DNA of 64,000 nucleotides, taken from assembly GCA_026984455.1 (NCBI GenBank), contig JALSSC010000004.1, forward strand, positions 1 to 64,000. The letters run 5' to 3'. The stretch's first letter is position 1; the number at the start of each line of letters is the position of its first letter. Source of the DNA: Chromatiaceae bacterium (GTDB lineage: Bacteria > Pseudomonadota > Gammaproteobacteria > Chromatiales > Chromatiaceae). The notes under the pieces were generated by a model. The model saw only the letters and a list, made by a program, of their open reading frames with translations, was not told the DNA's origin and made no database searches. A program made the translations under genes and the position numbers. Positions 35,628 through 46,914 of this stretch are shown one piece after another.

Positions 35628-36400
35628 AACCCCGCATCGCCTTCTTCGACATGGCCAGTTGCGAGGGCTGTCAGCTCGCCCTCCTGGACTGCGAGGACAT
35701 CTTCCTCGATCTGCTCGAACTGGTGGACATCGTCGAGTTCCGCGAGGCCCTGAGCGAGACCTCGCCACGCATCGACATCGCCTTCATAGAGGGCAGCATC
35801 CACCGCGAGATGGACGCCGACCGCCTGCGCGGCATCCGCGCCCGCAGCCGCCTGTTGGTGGCCCTGGGGGCCTGCGCCTGCAACGGCAACGTCCAGGCCC
35901 GCTCCAACCTCTACTCGCCGGCCGGAAACCTGGGCGCGGTCTACGGCCCCGGGGACCGCGACCGGGTACAGACCGACCCCGAGTGGTGGCCCCTGTGGGC
36001 CCACACCCGGGTGCGGCCGCTGCGCGAACTGGTGAGGGTGGACTACGAACTGCGCGGCTGCCCCATGGTCAAGGAGGAATTCCTGCACCTGCTCAAACGC
36101 CTGCTCCTGGGCTCCCTGCCCCATACCGCCGCGCATGCGGTGTGCGTGGAGTGCAAGCAACAGGGCAACGAATGCGTGTTCGAGCGCGGCGAGACCTGCA
36201 TGGGTCAGATCACCTGGGCCGGCTGTCACGCGATCTGCATCTCCCACGGCTACCGTTGCGACGGCTGCCGTGGCCTGCTCCCGGACGCGAACCTGGCGGC
36301 CCATCGCGCCCTGATGCGCGCCCGGGGCCTCTCCGAAGAGACCATCGAGGACCGTTACCGGCTGTTTTGCAGCCATGAGATCGACAGGGGCCGGCCATGA
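35624..36400 (+). CDS. hydD: hydrogenase delta (small) subunit
   Basis: This 258-residue protein is the small subunit that wires electrons out of the Ni-Fe site. The proximal cluster motif is ASCEGCQLALLDCE (residues near 12), with GACACNGNVQ and ELRGCPM completing it. The C-terminal CVECKQQGNECVFE and CMGQITWAGCHAIC with YRCDGCRG give the remaining clusters. No twin-arginine signal is present, so this is a cytoplasmic hydrogenase as expected for group 3. Overlaps of four bases on both sides bind it into hydBGDA. Confidence 0.92.
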   Translation: MKPRIAFFDMASCEGCQLALLDCEDIFLDLLELVDIVEFREALSETSPRIDIAFIEGSIHREMDADRLRGIRARSRLLVALGACACNGNVQARSNLYSPAGNLGAVYGPGDRDRVQTDPEWWPLWAHTRVRPLRELVRVDYELRGCPMVKEEFLHLLKRLLLGSLPHTAAHAVCVECKQQGNECVFERGETCMGQITWAGCHAICISHGYRCDGCRGLLPDANLAAHRALMRARGLSEETIEDRYRLFCSHEIDRGRP

Positions 36401-37698
36401 GTGAGCGCACCCTCACCATCCAGGTGGATCACGTCACCCGCATCGAGGGTCACGGTTCCATCCGCGTGCATACCCGCGACGGCCGGGTGGAGGACCTCAA
36501 GCTCTCCATCACCGAGGCCGGGCGCTTCTTCGAGCACTTCACCCAGGGGATGCTCCCGCACGAGGTACCCTGGATCACCGGACGCATCTGCGGCATCTGC
36601 TGCGTCGGCCACCAACTCGCCGCCACCAAGGCGGTGGAGGACGCCCTGGGCCTGACGGTGAGCGCCCAGACCCTGCGCCTGCGCAAGGCCCTCAACGAGT
36701 CCCAGTTCCTGCAGAGCCACATCCTGCACGTCTTCTTCCTGGCCGTGCCCGACTACGTGGGGGTGCCCAGCGTCCTGCCCCTGATCCAGACCCACCCCGA
36801 TCTGGTGAAACGCGCCCTCGCCCTCAAGCGTCTGGCCAACGACTACACCGCGGTCCTCGGCGGGCGCGCCCTGCACCCCATGGCCAACACCCTGCGCGGC
36901 TGGCGCAGGCTGCCCGAGGCCGCGGCCGTCGAGGCCATCCGCGAGCGCCTGGTGGCGGCCCTGCCGGACCTGGAAGAGACCCTGCGGGCGGTCGCCGCCC
37001 TGCCCCTGCCCGACTACGAACGCGAGACCGAATACGTCTCCCTCCGGCACCCCGACGAATACGCCCTCTACGACGGCGCCATCTACAGCTCGGACACCGG
37101 TACCACCGTGCCGGTGCGGGACTACCGCCAGGTCACCAACGAGTTCACCGTGCCCCACTCCACCGCCAAGTGGGCGCGTTGGCACCGGGAGTCCTACGCC
37201 GTGGGCGCCCTGGCACGGGTCAACAACAACTTCGACCAGTTGCACCCCGAGGCCCAGGAGGCGGCCGAGGCCCTGGGCCTGCGGGTGCCCTGCCACAACC
37301 CCTACCTGAACAATCTCGCCCAGGTGGTGGAGATCGTCCACTGCGCCCGGCACAGCATCGAACTCCTGGAGGAGATCCTGGAGGCCGGGCTGGAACCCGA
37401 GGACATCGCCTACACCCCGGGGCCCGGCCATGGTTATGGCGCCACCGAGGTGCCCCGGGGCACCCTCTTCCACGAGTACCGCTTCGACGACGAAGGCCGC
37501 TGCCGGGCCGCCAACGCGGTGATCCCCACCAGCCAGAACATCAACAACATCGAGCGCGACATGGCCGCCTTCGTGCCCCACATGTTGCAGCACATGTCGC
37601 GCGAGGAACTGACCCTGCACCTGGAGATGCTGTTGCGCGCCTACGACCCCTGCATCTCCTGTTCGGTCCACATGCTGGACGTGGAGTTCTGCGACTGA
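36397..37698 (+). CDS. hydA: hydrogenase alpha (large) subunit with Ni-Fe site
   Basis: This 433-residue catalytic subunit has the L1 motif RICGICCVGHQ near residue 63 and the L2 motif DPCISCSVH at about 417-425, giving the four cysteine ligands of nickel. An eight-residue tail (MLDVEFCD) follows the final His, which the protease would remove after Ni insertion. GPGHGYGATEVPRG is also conserved. Group 3b enzymes couple H2 with NAD(P) and can reduce sulfur or polysulfide to sulfide in vitro; which direction operates here is unknown. Its stop shares one base with the protease start (TGATG). Confidence 0.94.
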   Translation: MSERTLTIQVDHVTRIEGHGSIRVHTRDGRVEDLKLSITEAGRFFEHFTQGMLPHEVPWITGRICGICCVGHQLAATKAVEDALGLTVSAQTLRLRKALNESQFLQSHILHVFFLAVPDYVGVPSVLPLIQTHPDLVKRALALKRLANDYTAVLGGRALHPMANTLRGWRRLPEAAAVEAIRERLVAALPDLEETLRAVAALPLPDYERETEYVSLRHPDEYALYDGAIYSSDTGTTVPVRDYRQVTNEFTVPHSTAKWARWHRESYAVGALARVNNNFDQLHPEAQEAAEALGLRVPCHNPYLNNLAQVVEIVHCARHSIELLEEILEAGLEPEDIAYTPGPGHGYGATEVPRGTLFHEYRFDDEGRCRAANAVIPTSQNINNIERDMAAFVPHMLQHMSREELTLHLEMLLRAYDPCISCSVHMLDVEFCD

Positions 37699-38159
37699 TG
37701 CTGCTGGCGGGCGTGGGCAGCCGCCTGTCCACCGACGACGCCATCGGTCTCGAACTGGTGGCGCGCCTCGCACCGCTGCCGCCTGGCGTCGAGGCGCGTC
37801 TGTGGGAGGACGCCGACGCCCTCACCCTGGCCGCCGGGCTGCTCGACCTGGACCGCCCGGCCCTGATCGTGGACTGTGCCGACATGGGGCTCGCGCCCGG
37901 CGGCGCGCGCCTGTTCCGGGACAGCGACGCGCGCCTGGGCCGACGCCTGCGGGCCCTCTCCACCCACGGCCTGGGCCTGGCCGAGGCCCTGGACATCGCC
38001 CGCCGCCTGGGCCTGGCCTGGCCGGTCCACCTGTTCGGCGTGCAGCCCTTCCACCTGGGGCCGGGGGCCCGGCTCAGCCCCCCCATGCAGACCCGCCTGC
38101 CCGCTTTGCTGGACGAACTCGGGGCGGCCCTGCGGGGCCTGACCGGGACCCCCGCATGA
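37698..38159 (+). CDS. hydrogenase maturation protease (HycI/HoxW-like)
   Basis: This 153-residue protein starts MLLAGVGSRLSTDDAIGLEL, the family nickel-sensing GxGN/S-DD-G block. It also has LIVDCADMGLAPG near residue 54 and VHLFGVQPFHLG near 111. It would cleave the C-terminal tail of HydA once nickel is in place. It overlaps hydA by one base and the kinase by four. No hypA-F genes lie in the window, so the pleiotropic Hyp proteins come from elsewhere. Confidence 0.9.
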   Translation: MLLAGVGSRLSTDDAIGLELVARLAPLPPGVEARLWEDADALTLAAGLLDLDRPALIVDCADMGLAPGGARLFRDSDARLGRRLRALSTHGLGLAEALDIARRLGLAWPVHLFGVQPFHLGPGARLSPPMQTRLPALLDELGAALRGLTGTPA

Positions 38160-39544
38160 AGACCTGGAGACAACGTTTCAGCCTGAACCCGGGGACCTAT
38201 CACCCCTACGACGATGCCCGGCGCCAACGCGAGCTGACCACCCGGATGCGCTGGTTCCTGATGCTACGCTGGCTCTGGGTGGGGGCGGCCCTGGCCGCCG
38301 CCGGCCTCGCCACCACCCCCTGGGCGCCGCCCGGCCTCGACGCCCACCCGCTCCTGGGCATCGGCCTGTGGCTGGCCCTCGCCAACGCCCTGTTCACCCG
38401 CCTCGCCCGTCCGCCCCTGGCCCCCGCGCGGGCACGCCTGCTGGTGGTGGCCCAGACCCTCACCGACTACGCCGCCCTGGCGGTGGCCACCCATGTCCTC
38501 GGTGGTATCGAGACCCCGGTCCTGATCCTCTATCTCACCGAGATCGCCCTCGCCACCCTGCTCTGTCACCGTGCCACCAGCCTGGCCCTGGCCCTGCTGG
38601 GGACGGCCTTCGCGCTGCTGCCCACGGTCCTGGAATACCTCGGCCTGCTCGCGCCGGTGTCCATCTATGGCGCCCCGTTCAACCCCGGTTTCGTCCACGA
38701 TCCGCGCTTTCTCGCCTTCTACCTGGCCGGCGTGTCCCTGGGCTTCCTGTACTTCTGGTACGTCATCGGCGAGATCACCGCCAGCCTCAGGCGTCACGAG
38801 GACCACCTGGCCCAGGCCTGCGATCAACTCAAGACCCTGGACCGGGAGAAGACCCGGGCGATGCTCCACAGCGCCCATGAGCTGAAGTCCCCCCTGGCGG
38901 CCATCATGACCCAGGTCTACACCCTCCAGGGGGGATACTGCGGCGACCTGCCACCCAAGGCCCGGGAGGTGATCGGGCGCATCGGAGCGCGCGCCGAGGC
39001 CCTCATGGCCAAGGTCCTGGACATCATCCATCTGAGCAACCTGCGCACCCTGGTCCAGCCCGAGGCCGACATGGCCCCCCTGGACCTCGCCGCCCTGCTC
39101 AGGCAGGAGGTGGCGGCAGCGCGGGAACTCGCCGGCCACCGTGGCATCCGCCTCGTTTTCGAGGCCGGGGGACAGGGCCCCACCCTCGTCTGCGCCTCCA
39201 AACGCCACCTCCACACCCTGTTCGCCAACCTGCTGCGCAACGCCGTGAACTATTCCCGTGACGGCGGCCGGGTCGAGGTGACCCTGGAGGTCCATCACGA
39301 TCGCGCCACCGTGAAGGTGCGCGATCAGGGCATAGGCATCGCCCCCGAGCACCTGGAGAGCATCTTCGAGGAACACTTCCGCGCCCCCGAGGCCGTGCTC
39401 CAGGACCCCCAAGGCACCGGCCTCGGCCTGCCCATGGTGAAGGAGATCGCCCGCATGCACCATGCCGTGCTACGGGTGCAGAGCCGCCCCGGGGAGGGCA
39501 CCACCTTCAGCGTCACCCTGCATCGCGCCCCCGCCTCGTCCTGA
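38156..39544 (+). CDS. membrane sensor histidine kinase of the hydrogenase operon
   Basis: This 462-residue protein has about six membrane helices in residues 30-210, with almost no periplasmic domain. A short coiled coil leads to a HisKA domain with SAHELKSPLAAIM (His241) and an HATPase domain with LLRNAVNYSRDG, RDQGIGIAPEHL and GTGLGLPMVKE. The sensing part is membrane-embedded, so it may sense redox or quinone state, or a small molecule in the membrane. It is coupled by ATGA to the protease gene and followed after 23 bases by a receiver protein. This makes a kinase-regulator pair transcribed with the hydrogenase. Confidence 0.88.
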   Translation: MKTWRQRFSLNPGTYHPYDDARRQRELTTRMRWFLMLRWLWVGAALAAAGLATTPWAPPGLDAHPLLGIGLWLALANALFTRLARPPLAPARARLLVVAQTLTDYAALAVATHVLGGIETPVLILYLTEIALATLLCHRATSLALALLGTAFALLPTVLEYLGLLAPVSIYGAPFNPGFVHDPRFLAFYLAGVSLGFLYFWYVIGEITASLRRHEDHLAQACDQLKTLDREKTRAMLHSAHELKSPLAAIMTQVYTLQGGYCGDLPPKAREVIGRIGARAEALMAKVLDIIHLSNLRTLVQPEADMAPLDLAALLRQEVAAARELAGHRGIRLVFEAGGQGPTLVCASKRHLHTLFANLLRNAVNYSRDGGRVEVTLEVHHDRATVKVRDQGIGIAPEHLESIFEEHFRAPEAVLQDPQGTGLGLPMVKEIARMHHAVLRVQSRPGEGTTFSVTLHRAPASS

Positions 39545-39567
39545 TCCATCCCCAAGGAGTCACAGCC

Positions 39568-39972
39568 ATGGCCAGAATCCTCATCATCGACGACGACCCC
39601 GACATCGTGGACGGGCTGCGCCTGATCCTGGAGTCGGCGCACCATGAGGTGGTCACCAAGGGAGACACCGCGAACCTCCTCCAGGAGGTGGCGCGGATTG
39701 ACCCCGACCTCGTCATCCTGGACGTGATCTTCCCCGGCGACCCGCAGGCCGGCTTCAAGGCCGCGCGCGCCCTCGCCCGCGACCCGGCTCTGAGGCACAT
39801 CCCGGTGCTCATGCTGTCCGCGGTGAACACCCAGAGCGACCTCGCCTTCGGTTTCTCCGAGCGCGACATCAGCGAAGACTTCATGCCGGTGGCCGCCTTT
39901 CTCGACAAGCCGGTGACGCCCCAGGCCCTGCTCGCCCAGGTGGAGCGGCTCCTGCGCCCGGCCGCCCGATGA
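39568..39972 (+). CDS. stand-alone receiver-domain response regulator
   Basis: This 134-residue protein is a CheY-like receiver: ILIIDDDPDIVDGL (acidic pocket), LVILDVIFPGD (phospho-Asp near residue 52), LMLSAV and FLDKPVTP (Lys). There is no DNA-binding or enzymatic output, so it must act by protein contact or as a phosphate relay or sink. An insertion (QAGFKAARAL and a longer loop with SERDISEDF) resembles receivers seen with hydrogenase or nitrate-sensing kinases. AAGGAG precedes the ATG. It is the last gene of the hydrogenase operon. Confidence 0.88.
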   Translation: MARILIIDDDPDIVDGLRLILESAHHEVVTKGDTANLLQEVARIDPDLVILDVIFPGDPQAGFKAARALARDPALRHIPVLMLSAVNTQSDLAFGFSERDISEDFMPVAAFLDKPVTPQALLAQVERLLRPAAR

Positions 39973-39988
39973 GGCCGACCGGACCCTG

Positions 39989-40060
39989 TATACCCGTTGC
40001 GTATCGGCAGGGGTGTTCCCACGCCCCCGTGGGAACCACGAAACGACACCCGCGGGCGCC
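39989..40060. repeat. diverged copy of the intergenic repeat family
   Basis: It starts TATACCCGTTGCG (39989) and holds GTTCCCACG-cccc-CGTGGGAAC, a nine-base-pair hairpin, then ACGAAACGACACCC. The order of segments matches the copy at 41231 (TATACCCGTCGCACG, GTTCCTCACGCCCC, CACGGAAACGAGTCCC), so it is a third, more diverged member in the same orientation. It begins 17 bases after the receiver gene stop. Confidence 0.55.
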
Positions 40061-40068
40061 CCCCTATG

Positions 40069-40271
40069 TACCCGTCGCACGCGAATATTTCCGTCCTTCG
40101 GTCCGTAGACGGCACCTCCCTGTGCCACTCCTCGCTACTGCGGCTGCCCCTCGCACCCCTGGGCTGTGTGGCGATTGCTCGCCATAGTCCCCCGCTATGA
40201 CTCGCTTCCGCGCCTTGCCCAGGGGCACGAGGAACACCCTCGAAACACGACATATTCACGTGCGACGGGTA
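40069..40271. repeat. 203-bp MITE-like element with 20-bp terminal inverted repeats
   Basis: The left end TACCCGTCGCACGCGAATAT (40069-40088) and the right end on the minus strand, TACCCGTCGCACGTGAATAT (40271-40252), are inverted copies with one mismatch. The interior has no protein-coding character. The right end overlaps the 3-prime end of the acyltransferase gene, giving it its last six codons (DSTRRT) and its stop. Inner sequence next to the right end resembles the copy at 41233 for about 100 bases. No target-site duplication could be defined. Confidence 0.6.
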
Positions 40272-41218
40272 GAATCGGCGTCGTCTGCGTTGCGGGCCCC
40301 CGGCGAACAGGCATAGAAGGAAGGGTCACCCTTACCGGGCCGGTCCTTGAACCGCCGGTGCCCCCACAGATACTGTTCGGGCGCGCGCCGGATCCAGCCC
40401 TCGAAGAGGGCGTTCATACGGTCGGCATCGGCCTGGGGATCGCCCGAAGGAAAGCCCTCCAGGGCGGGCTCGATATAGAGGTCATAGCCCTTACCGCCCG
40501 CCCGGCGCAGGGCCACGAAAGGCACCACCGGGGCCCCGGAGAGGGCGGCGAAGCGGGAGGTGGCGGTGTTGGTGGCGGCGGGAATGCCGAAGAAGGGTGA
40601 GAAGCGGCTGCCCTTGTGGCCATAGTTCTGATCCGGCGCGAACCAGACCCCGTGCCCGCGACGCAGGGCGCGCAGCATGGCGCGCACCTGCTCGCGTGGG
40701 ATCACCCCGCCCTGCACCCGCCGCGCCCGATAGCGGCTGACGAGGTGTTCCACCAGGGGGTTGCGCTGCGGCCGGTAGAGGGCATACATGGGGCCGATCC
40801 AATCCAACAGGCGGCCACTCATCTCCATGGAGGTGAAATGGGCGGTGAGGAAGATCACCCCCTTGCCGCGGGCGAAGGCCTCGCGTGCGTGTCCCGCCCC
40901 GTGGATGCGGGCCATGGCGGCGAGGCGGGTGTCCTCCGCCCACCAGGCCAGGGCCACGTCCGCCAGGCCCATCCCCATGGACTCGAAATGGGCACGCCTG
41001 AGACGGCGGCGCTCACGGGCGGAGAGATCGGGGAAACACAGCCGCAGATTGGTGTCCACGATGCACACCCGACGCGGCGCCAGACGCATCCCCAGCCGCC
41101 CCAGGGCGCGCCCCAGCCCCATCGCCAAGGAGAGGGGCAGAACGGAGAAGCCGCGCAACAGGAAGAAGCCCAGATGGATGGGCCAGTTTCGCGGATGACG
41201 TGGATCGTGCCTGTCCAT
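40256..41218 (-). CDS. LpxL/HtrB-family lipid A lysophospholipid-type acyltransferase
   Basis: This 320-residue inner-membrane protein has an N-terminal hydrophobic anchor (IHLGFFLLRGFSVLPLSLAM). The acyltransferase motif is TAHFTSMEM near residue 125 (His-x4-Glu), with YRPQRNPLVEHLVSRYRARR near 148, WFAPDQNYGHKGSRFSPFFG near 192 and QYLWGHRRFKDRP near 282. This is the LpxL/LpxM signature, adding a secondary acyl chain to lipid A precursor. The C-terminal extension beyond FKDRP is irregular, and its last residues come from a repeat element. The gene stands alone between two inverted copies of that repeat (40271 leftward and 41233 rightward). Confidence 0.9.
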   Translation of the reverse strand: MDRHDPRHPRNWPIHLGFFLLRGFSVLPLSLAMGLGRALGRLGMRLAPRRVCIVDTNLRLCFPDLSARERRRLRRAHFESMGMGLADVALAWWAEDTRLAAMARIHGAGHAREAFARGKGVIFLTAHFTSMEMSGRLLDWIGPMYALYRPQRNPLVEHLVSRYRARRVQGGVIPREQVRAMLRALRRGHGVWFAPDQNYGHKGSRFSPFFGIPAATNTATSRFAALSGAPVVPFVALRRAGGKGYDLYIEPALEGFPSGDPQADADRMNALFEGWIRRAPEQYLWGHRRFKDRPGKGDPSFYACSPGARNADDADSTRRT

Positions 41219-41230
41219 GATGCGCCTTTG

Positions 41231-41340
41231 TATACCCGTCGCACGTGAATGGGTGGGGCTTCGAGGCGTTCCTCACGCCCCTGGACGAGGCACGGAAACG
41301 AGTCCCAGAGCGGGGACAGCCGGGGATGCGTGTGGCGACC
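41231..41340. repeat. copy of the intergenic repeat upstream of the acyltransferase
   Basis: It starts TATACCCGTCGCACGTGAAT (41231). It shares with the minus-strand copy ending at 40271 the ordered segments TTCGAGG, GTTCCTC, GCCCCTGG, AGGC, CGGAA, CGAGTC, AGCGGGG and the TGTGGCGA/TCGCCACAC region. It is inverted relative to that copy, and the two bracket the acyltransferase gene exactly. Confidence 0.6.
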
Positions 41341-41426
41341 ACGTTTGCCGGGAATCATCTGATATACCCTTGTGGGTGACCGCCAACGCCTCCATACTAC
41401 AGGGTTTCTCCGGCCTGCCGCATCCC

Positions 41427-44711
<3,285 letters not shown>

Positions 44712-44781
44712 CACCCTCTCTCTCCAGTTGGCGGGACGGCGCGCCCCACCACCATCCCTCCATCACCCAGGAAGACCCGCC

Positions 44782-45216
44782 ATGACGCCCTTCTTCATCT
44801 TTCTCCTGCTCATCCTCGGCCTGCCCACCCTCGAACTCTACCTGCTCATCCAGGTGGGTTCTGGCATCGGCGCCCTGCCCACCGTGGGCCTGGTGCTGTT
44901 CACCGCCGGCCTCGGCGCCTGGCTGGTCCGCCATCAGGGGCTCTCCACCCTGATGCGGGTGCAGGCCGCCATCCAGCGCGGCGAGGTGCCGGCCCTGGAC
45001 ATGCTCCAGGGCGCCCTGTTGCTGCTCGCCGGGCTGCTGCTCCTGATCCCCGGGTTCCTCACCGACGCCGTCGGCTTCCTCCTGTTGGTGCCGCCGCTGC
45101 GCCTGTGGCTGGTCGCCCGCTACCTGAAGCTCAGGGGGCTGCGGCCGGCCCGGCGGGACCTGGAGGGCGAGTATTGGCGGGAGTCACCGCAGCGACTGGA
45201 CCGCTGGCGGGAGTGA
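44782..45216 (+). CDS. fxsA: FxsA-family membrane protein
   Basis: This 144-residue protein has three to four membrane helices (FFIFLLLILGLPTLELYLLI; GALPTVGLVLFTAGLGAWLV; QGALLLLAGLLLLIPGFLTD) and a basic tail. The LLIPGFLTDAVGFLLLVPPLR block and the ELYLLIQVGSGIGALPT start identify FxsA, known in E. coli for relieving F-plasmid exclusion of phage T7; its normal role is unclear. The ATG at 44782 follows CAGGAAG. It is 70 bases past the helicase gene and may share its transcript. Confidence 0.93.
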   Translation: MTPFFIFLLLILGLPTLELYLLIQVGSGIGALPTVGLVLFTAGLGAWLVRHQGLSTLMRVQAAIQRGEVPALDMLQGALLLLAGLLLLIPGFLTDAVGFLLLVPPLRLWLVARYLKLRGLRPARRDLEGEYWRESPQRLDRWRE

Positions 45217-45290
45217 GGAAGGGTTCACCCGGTGGGCGCGGCCTTCACCCCAGGCCGGAAAACGGATCGCGGGTCTGGCGTTCCCGATGC

Positions 45291-45689
45291 CTACCAACAA
45301 GGCGCCAGGGCACTCCCCAGAAAACCAGCCAGGTCCCCCGGGGTCGGGGTGGGCATTCCCCCCCAGGGCCCGCCGCTCTTGACCCGTAGACCGTACTCGG
45401 CCCACTGCAAGGGGCGCGGCAGATAGCCGTACCTGGCCGCCAGGGCGCGGAGTTCATGGACGAAGACGTAATCGCAACGGTCATCGCCCAGCGGGCCGCT
45501 GCCCGAGGTGCACAGATCGTGACGCATACAGGCGGCATCGAACGCGTCCACCGGGGGCGGGAAGGTGCCCGCCGGCGGATAGCCGACCCCGCACCAGTTG
45601 CCGTACAGGGGCATGCACTTGAAGGCCGGGGCGGTGGAGGCCGCGAGCGACAGGGACAGGGCCAGGAGGAGACGGCGGGCGGTGGGCAT
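45291..45689 (-). CDS. secreted phospholipase A2-like protein
   Basis: This 132-residue protein has a signal peptide (MPTARRLLLALSLSLAASTA start). The core reads YGNWCGVGYPPAG and VDAFDAACMRHDLCTSG. The Cys-x2-His-Asp-x-Cys catalytic motif (His-Asp dyad) and the glycine-rich calcium loop before it match the small prokaryotic/fungal phospholipase A2 family. At least four cysteines could form disulfides. The product would hydrolyse phospholipids outside the inner membrane, perhaps for membrane turnover or defence. It stands alone, 35 bases from the flgA stop on the same strand. Confidence 0.78.
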   Translation of the reverse strand: MPTARRLLLALSLSLAASTAPAFKCMPLYGNWCGVGYPPAGTFPPPVDAFDAACMRHDLCTSGSGPLGDDRCDYVFVHELRALAARYGYLPRPLQWAEYGLRVKSGGPWGGMPTPTPGDLAGFLGSALAPCW

Positions 45690-45724
45690 GGCTTCGACTC
45701 ACTATAAAGATTGGAAGGCGGCGA

Positions 45725-46435
45725 TTATAACGGCACCTCCACCGTCCCCGCGGAGACCACCCGGGCATCCAGCCTGCGCCCGGAACTGAGATTGACCACC
45801 TGGATAGTCTCGCCGATGTGTCCGGGGCCCAGGGCCTTGCCCTTCATCCGCACCTGGACCCGGCCGATCCGCGCGAGGATGTCGATGCGCGCCCCCCGCC
45901 GCACCGCCGGGGGGCGGCGCAGATCGCCGGGGCGGATCACCCGGCCGCGGGCGATGCGGTGGCGCGCGCTCTGTCCCAGGGGGGAGTCCGACGCCAACAG
46001 ATAGCCGCCGTGGAGGGTCCCCAGATCACGCCGTTGCAGGACCAGGTCGGCCCTGACGATACGCCCGCCCCGCCGCAGTTCGCGGCGCGCCACCCAGACC
46101 CGGGCGAACAGGGAGACACGGGCCGGCACGTAGAGGACCCAGGGCCGGGCACCGTTGCAGCGCACGCCCACGGTGACCCGCCCGGCCTCGGGGGCGTGGG
46201 ACGGCAGGAAGGCCTCCAGGGGGCGGTCGCAGGCATCCAGGCGCAGGCGCCGGTCGGGGGGCTGTACCTGGACCTGCAGGGCCTCGCCGCGCCCCTCCAG
46301 GCGTTCGCGCAGAAAGGCCTCTACCCGTGCGGAGATGGCCTCGCGGTCCTGGATGCCGGCCGCCTCCATGGACGGGGAAGCCCCCAGCAGGGGCAGGCAA
46401 AGGCCAAACGCGAAGAGACGGATCGGCAGACGCAT
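45725..46435 (-). CDS. flgA: FlgA, flagellar basal-body P-ring chaperone
   Basis: This 236-residue periplasmic protein has a signal peptide (MRLPIRLFAFGLCLPLLGAS). An N-terminal domain contains VQPPDRRLRLDACDRPLEAF, and the C-terminal SAF domain has ARRELRRGGRIVRADLVLQR, DSPLGQSARHRIARGRVI and VRMKGKALGPGHIGETIQVV. FlgA helps FlgI assemble the P ring. The start is ATG 46435; the frame stays open upstream but without a ribosome site. It is divergent from flgB, as in Vibrio and Pseudomonas. flgM and flgN, often its partners, are not beside it. Confidence 0.94.
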   Translation of the reverse strand: MRLPIRLFAFGLCLPLLGASPSMEAAGIQDREAISARVEAFLRERLEGRGEALQVQVQPPDRRLRLDACDRPLEAFLPSHAPEAGRVTVGVRCNGARPWVLYVPARVSLFARVWVARRELRRGGRIVRADLVLQRRDLGTLHGGYLLASDSPLGQSARHRIARGRVIRPGDLRRPPAVRRGARIDILARIGRVQVRMKGKALGPGHIGETIQVVNLSSGRRLDARVVSAGTVEVPL

Positions 46436-46500
46436 AGCAGGCTCCGGGGTACAGGCTGATCGACATCCTGCCCACACCCTAGCAAGGGCCGTACCTAAAG

Positions 46501-46530
46501 GCCTGTCGGCAAACCGATGGCCCGACAGGC
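46501..46530. repeat. inverted repeat in the flgA-flgB gap
   Basis: GCCTGTCGG (46501-46509) and CCGACAGGC (46522-46530) form a perfect nine-base-pair stem with a twelve-base loop, 66 bases upstream of flgA. It could be a regulator site or an attenuator; it does not fit the consensus of known c-di-GMP riboswitches. Confidence 0.45.
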
Positions 46531-46560
46531 TGGCGAAAACCGCCTTCCCTGCCCCTTTTC

Positions 46561-46740
46561 CGCTGCGAGACCGGCAACAGCGACAAACCAAGGAGACGTT
46601 TTTTTGACGAAGACGGCGGCTGTATCCGGGCCAAGCCGGAGATCCGCCGCCGGATACGCCTCCGCCACGACGGCCCCGATCATCCCGGCGACGCTGCCAG
46701 ACGCTTCGATGTGATCTTCTGCCGCGACACCCTCTTCATA
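46561..46740 (+). pseudogene. cheR: decayed fragment of chemotaxis methyltransferase cheR
   Basis: One frame reads KPRRRFFDEDGG, then KPEIRRRIRLR, then RRFDVIFCRDTLFI. These are the ordered landmarks of CheR between its SAM site and active centre (family form: RYF-DGG, KPEIRR-VRFR, GRFDVIFCRNVLIYF). The N-terminal domain, the ETxFFR motif, the SAM glycine loop and the C-terminus are all missing, and the frame has no start and ends in a stop about 40 bases later. In many gammaproteobacteria cheV-cheR sits exactly here, between flgA and flgB. This is therefore read as a relic of a lost cheR. Similarity was judged by eye. Confidence 0.65.
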
Positions 46741-46914
46741 TCTCCTGCGGCCTGCGCGAGGCGCCGATCCCGTATCGCCTGATCGCCAGCCGCTACCCAC
46801 AGGGTCAGCCGCTTGCCGCCCGGCAATGGAACCGGCAAGGGCCTACCCCTCCCGCCCCGCCATCGCCCCTCGGGATACGACCACAAACGCCGGACCCAGT
46901 GCCATACCCACCAC

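Noticed and set aside
38156-39972. Kinase and receiver as a regulatory hydrogenase (HoxJ/HoxA) system
   Set aside because: The kinase has membrane helices and no PAS domain of HoxJ type, the receiver lacks a sigma54 activator domain, and no sensory hydrogenase subunits are present.
46501-46540. Possible c-di-GMP riboswitch in the flgA-flgB gap
   Set aside because: A hairpin and an ACCGATGG string are present, but the conserved core order of class I riboswitches is not.
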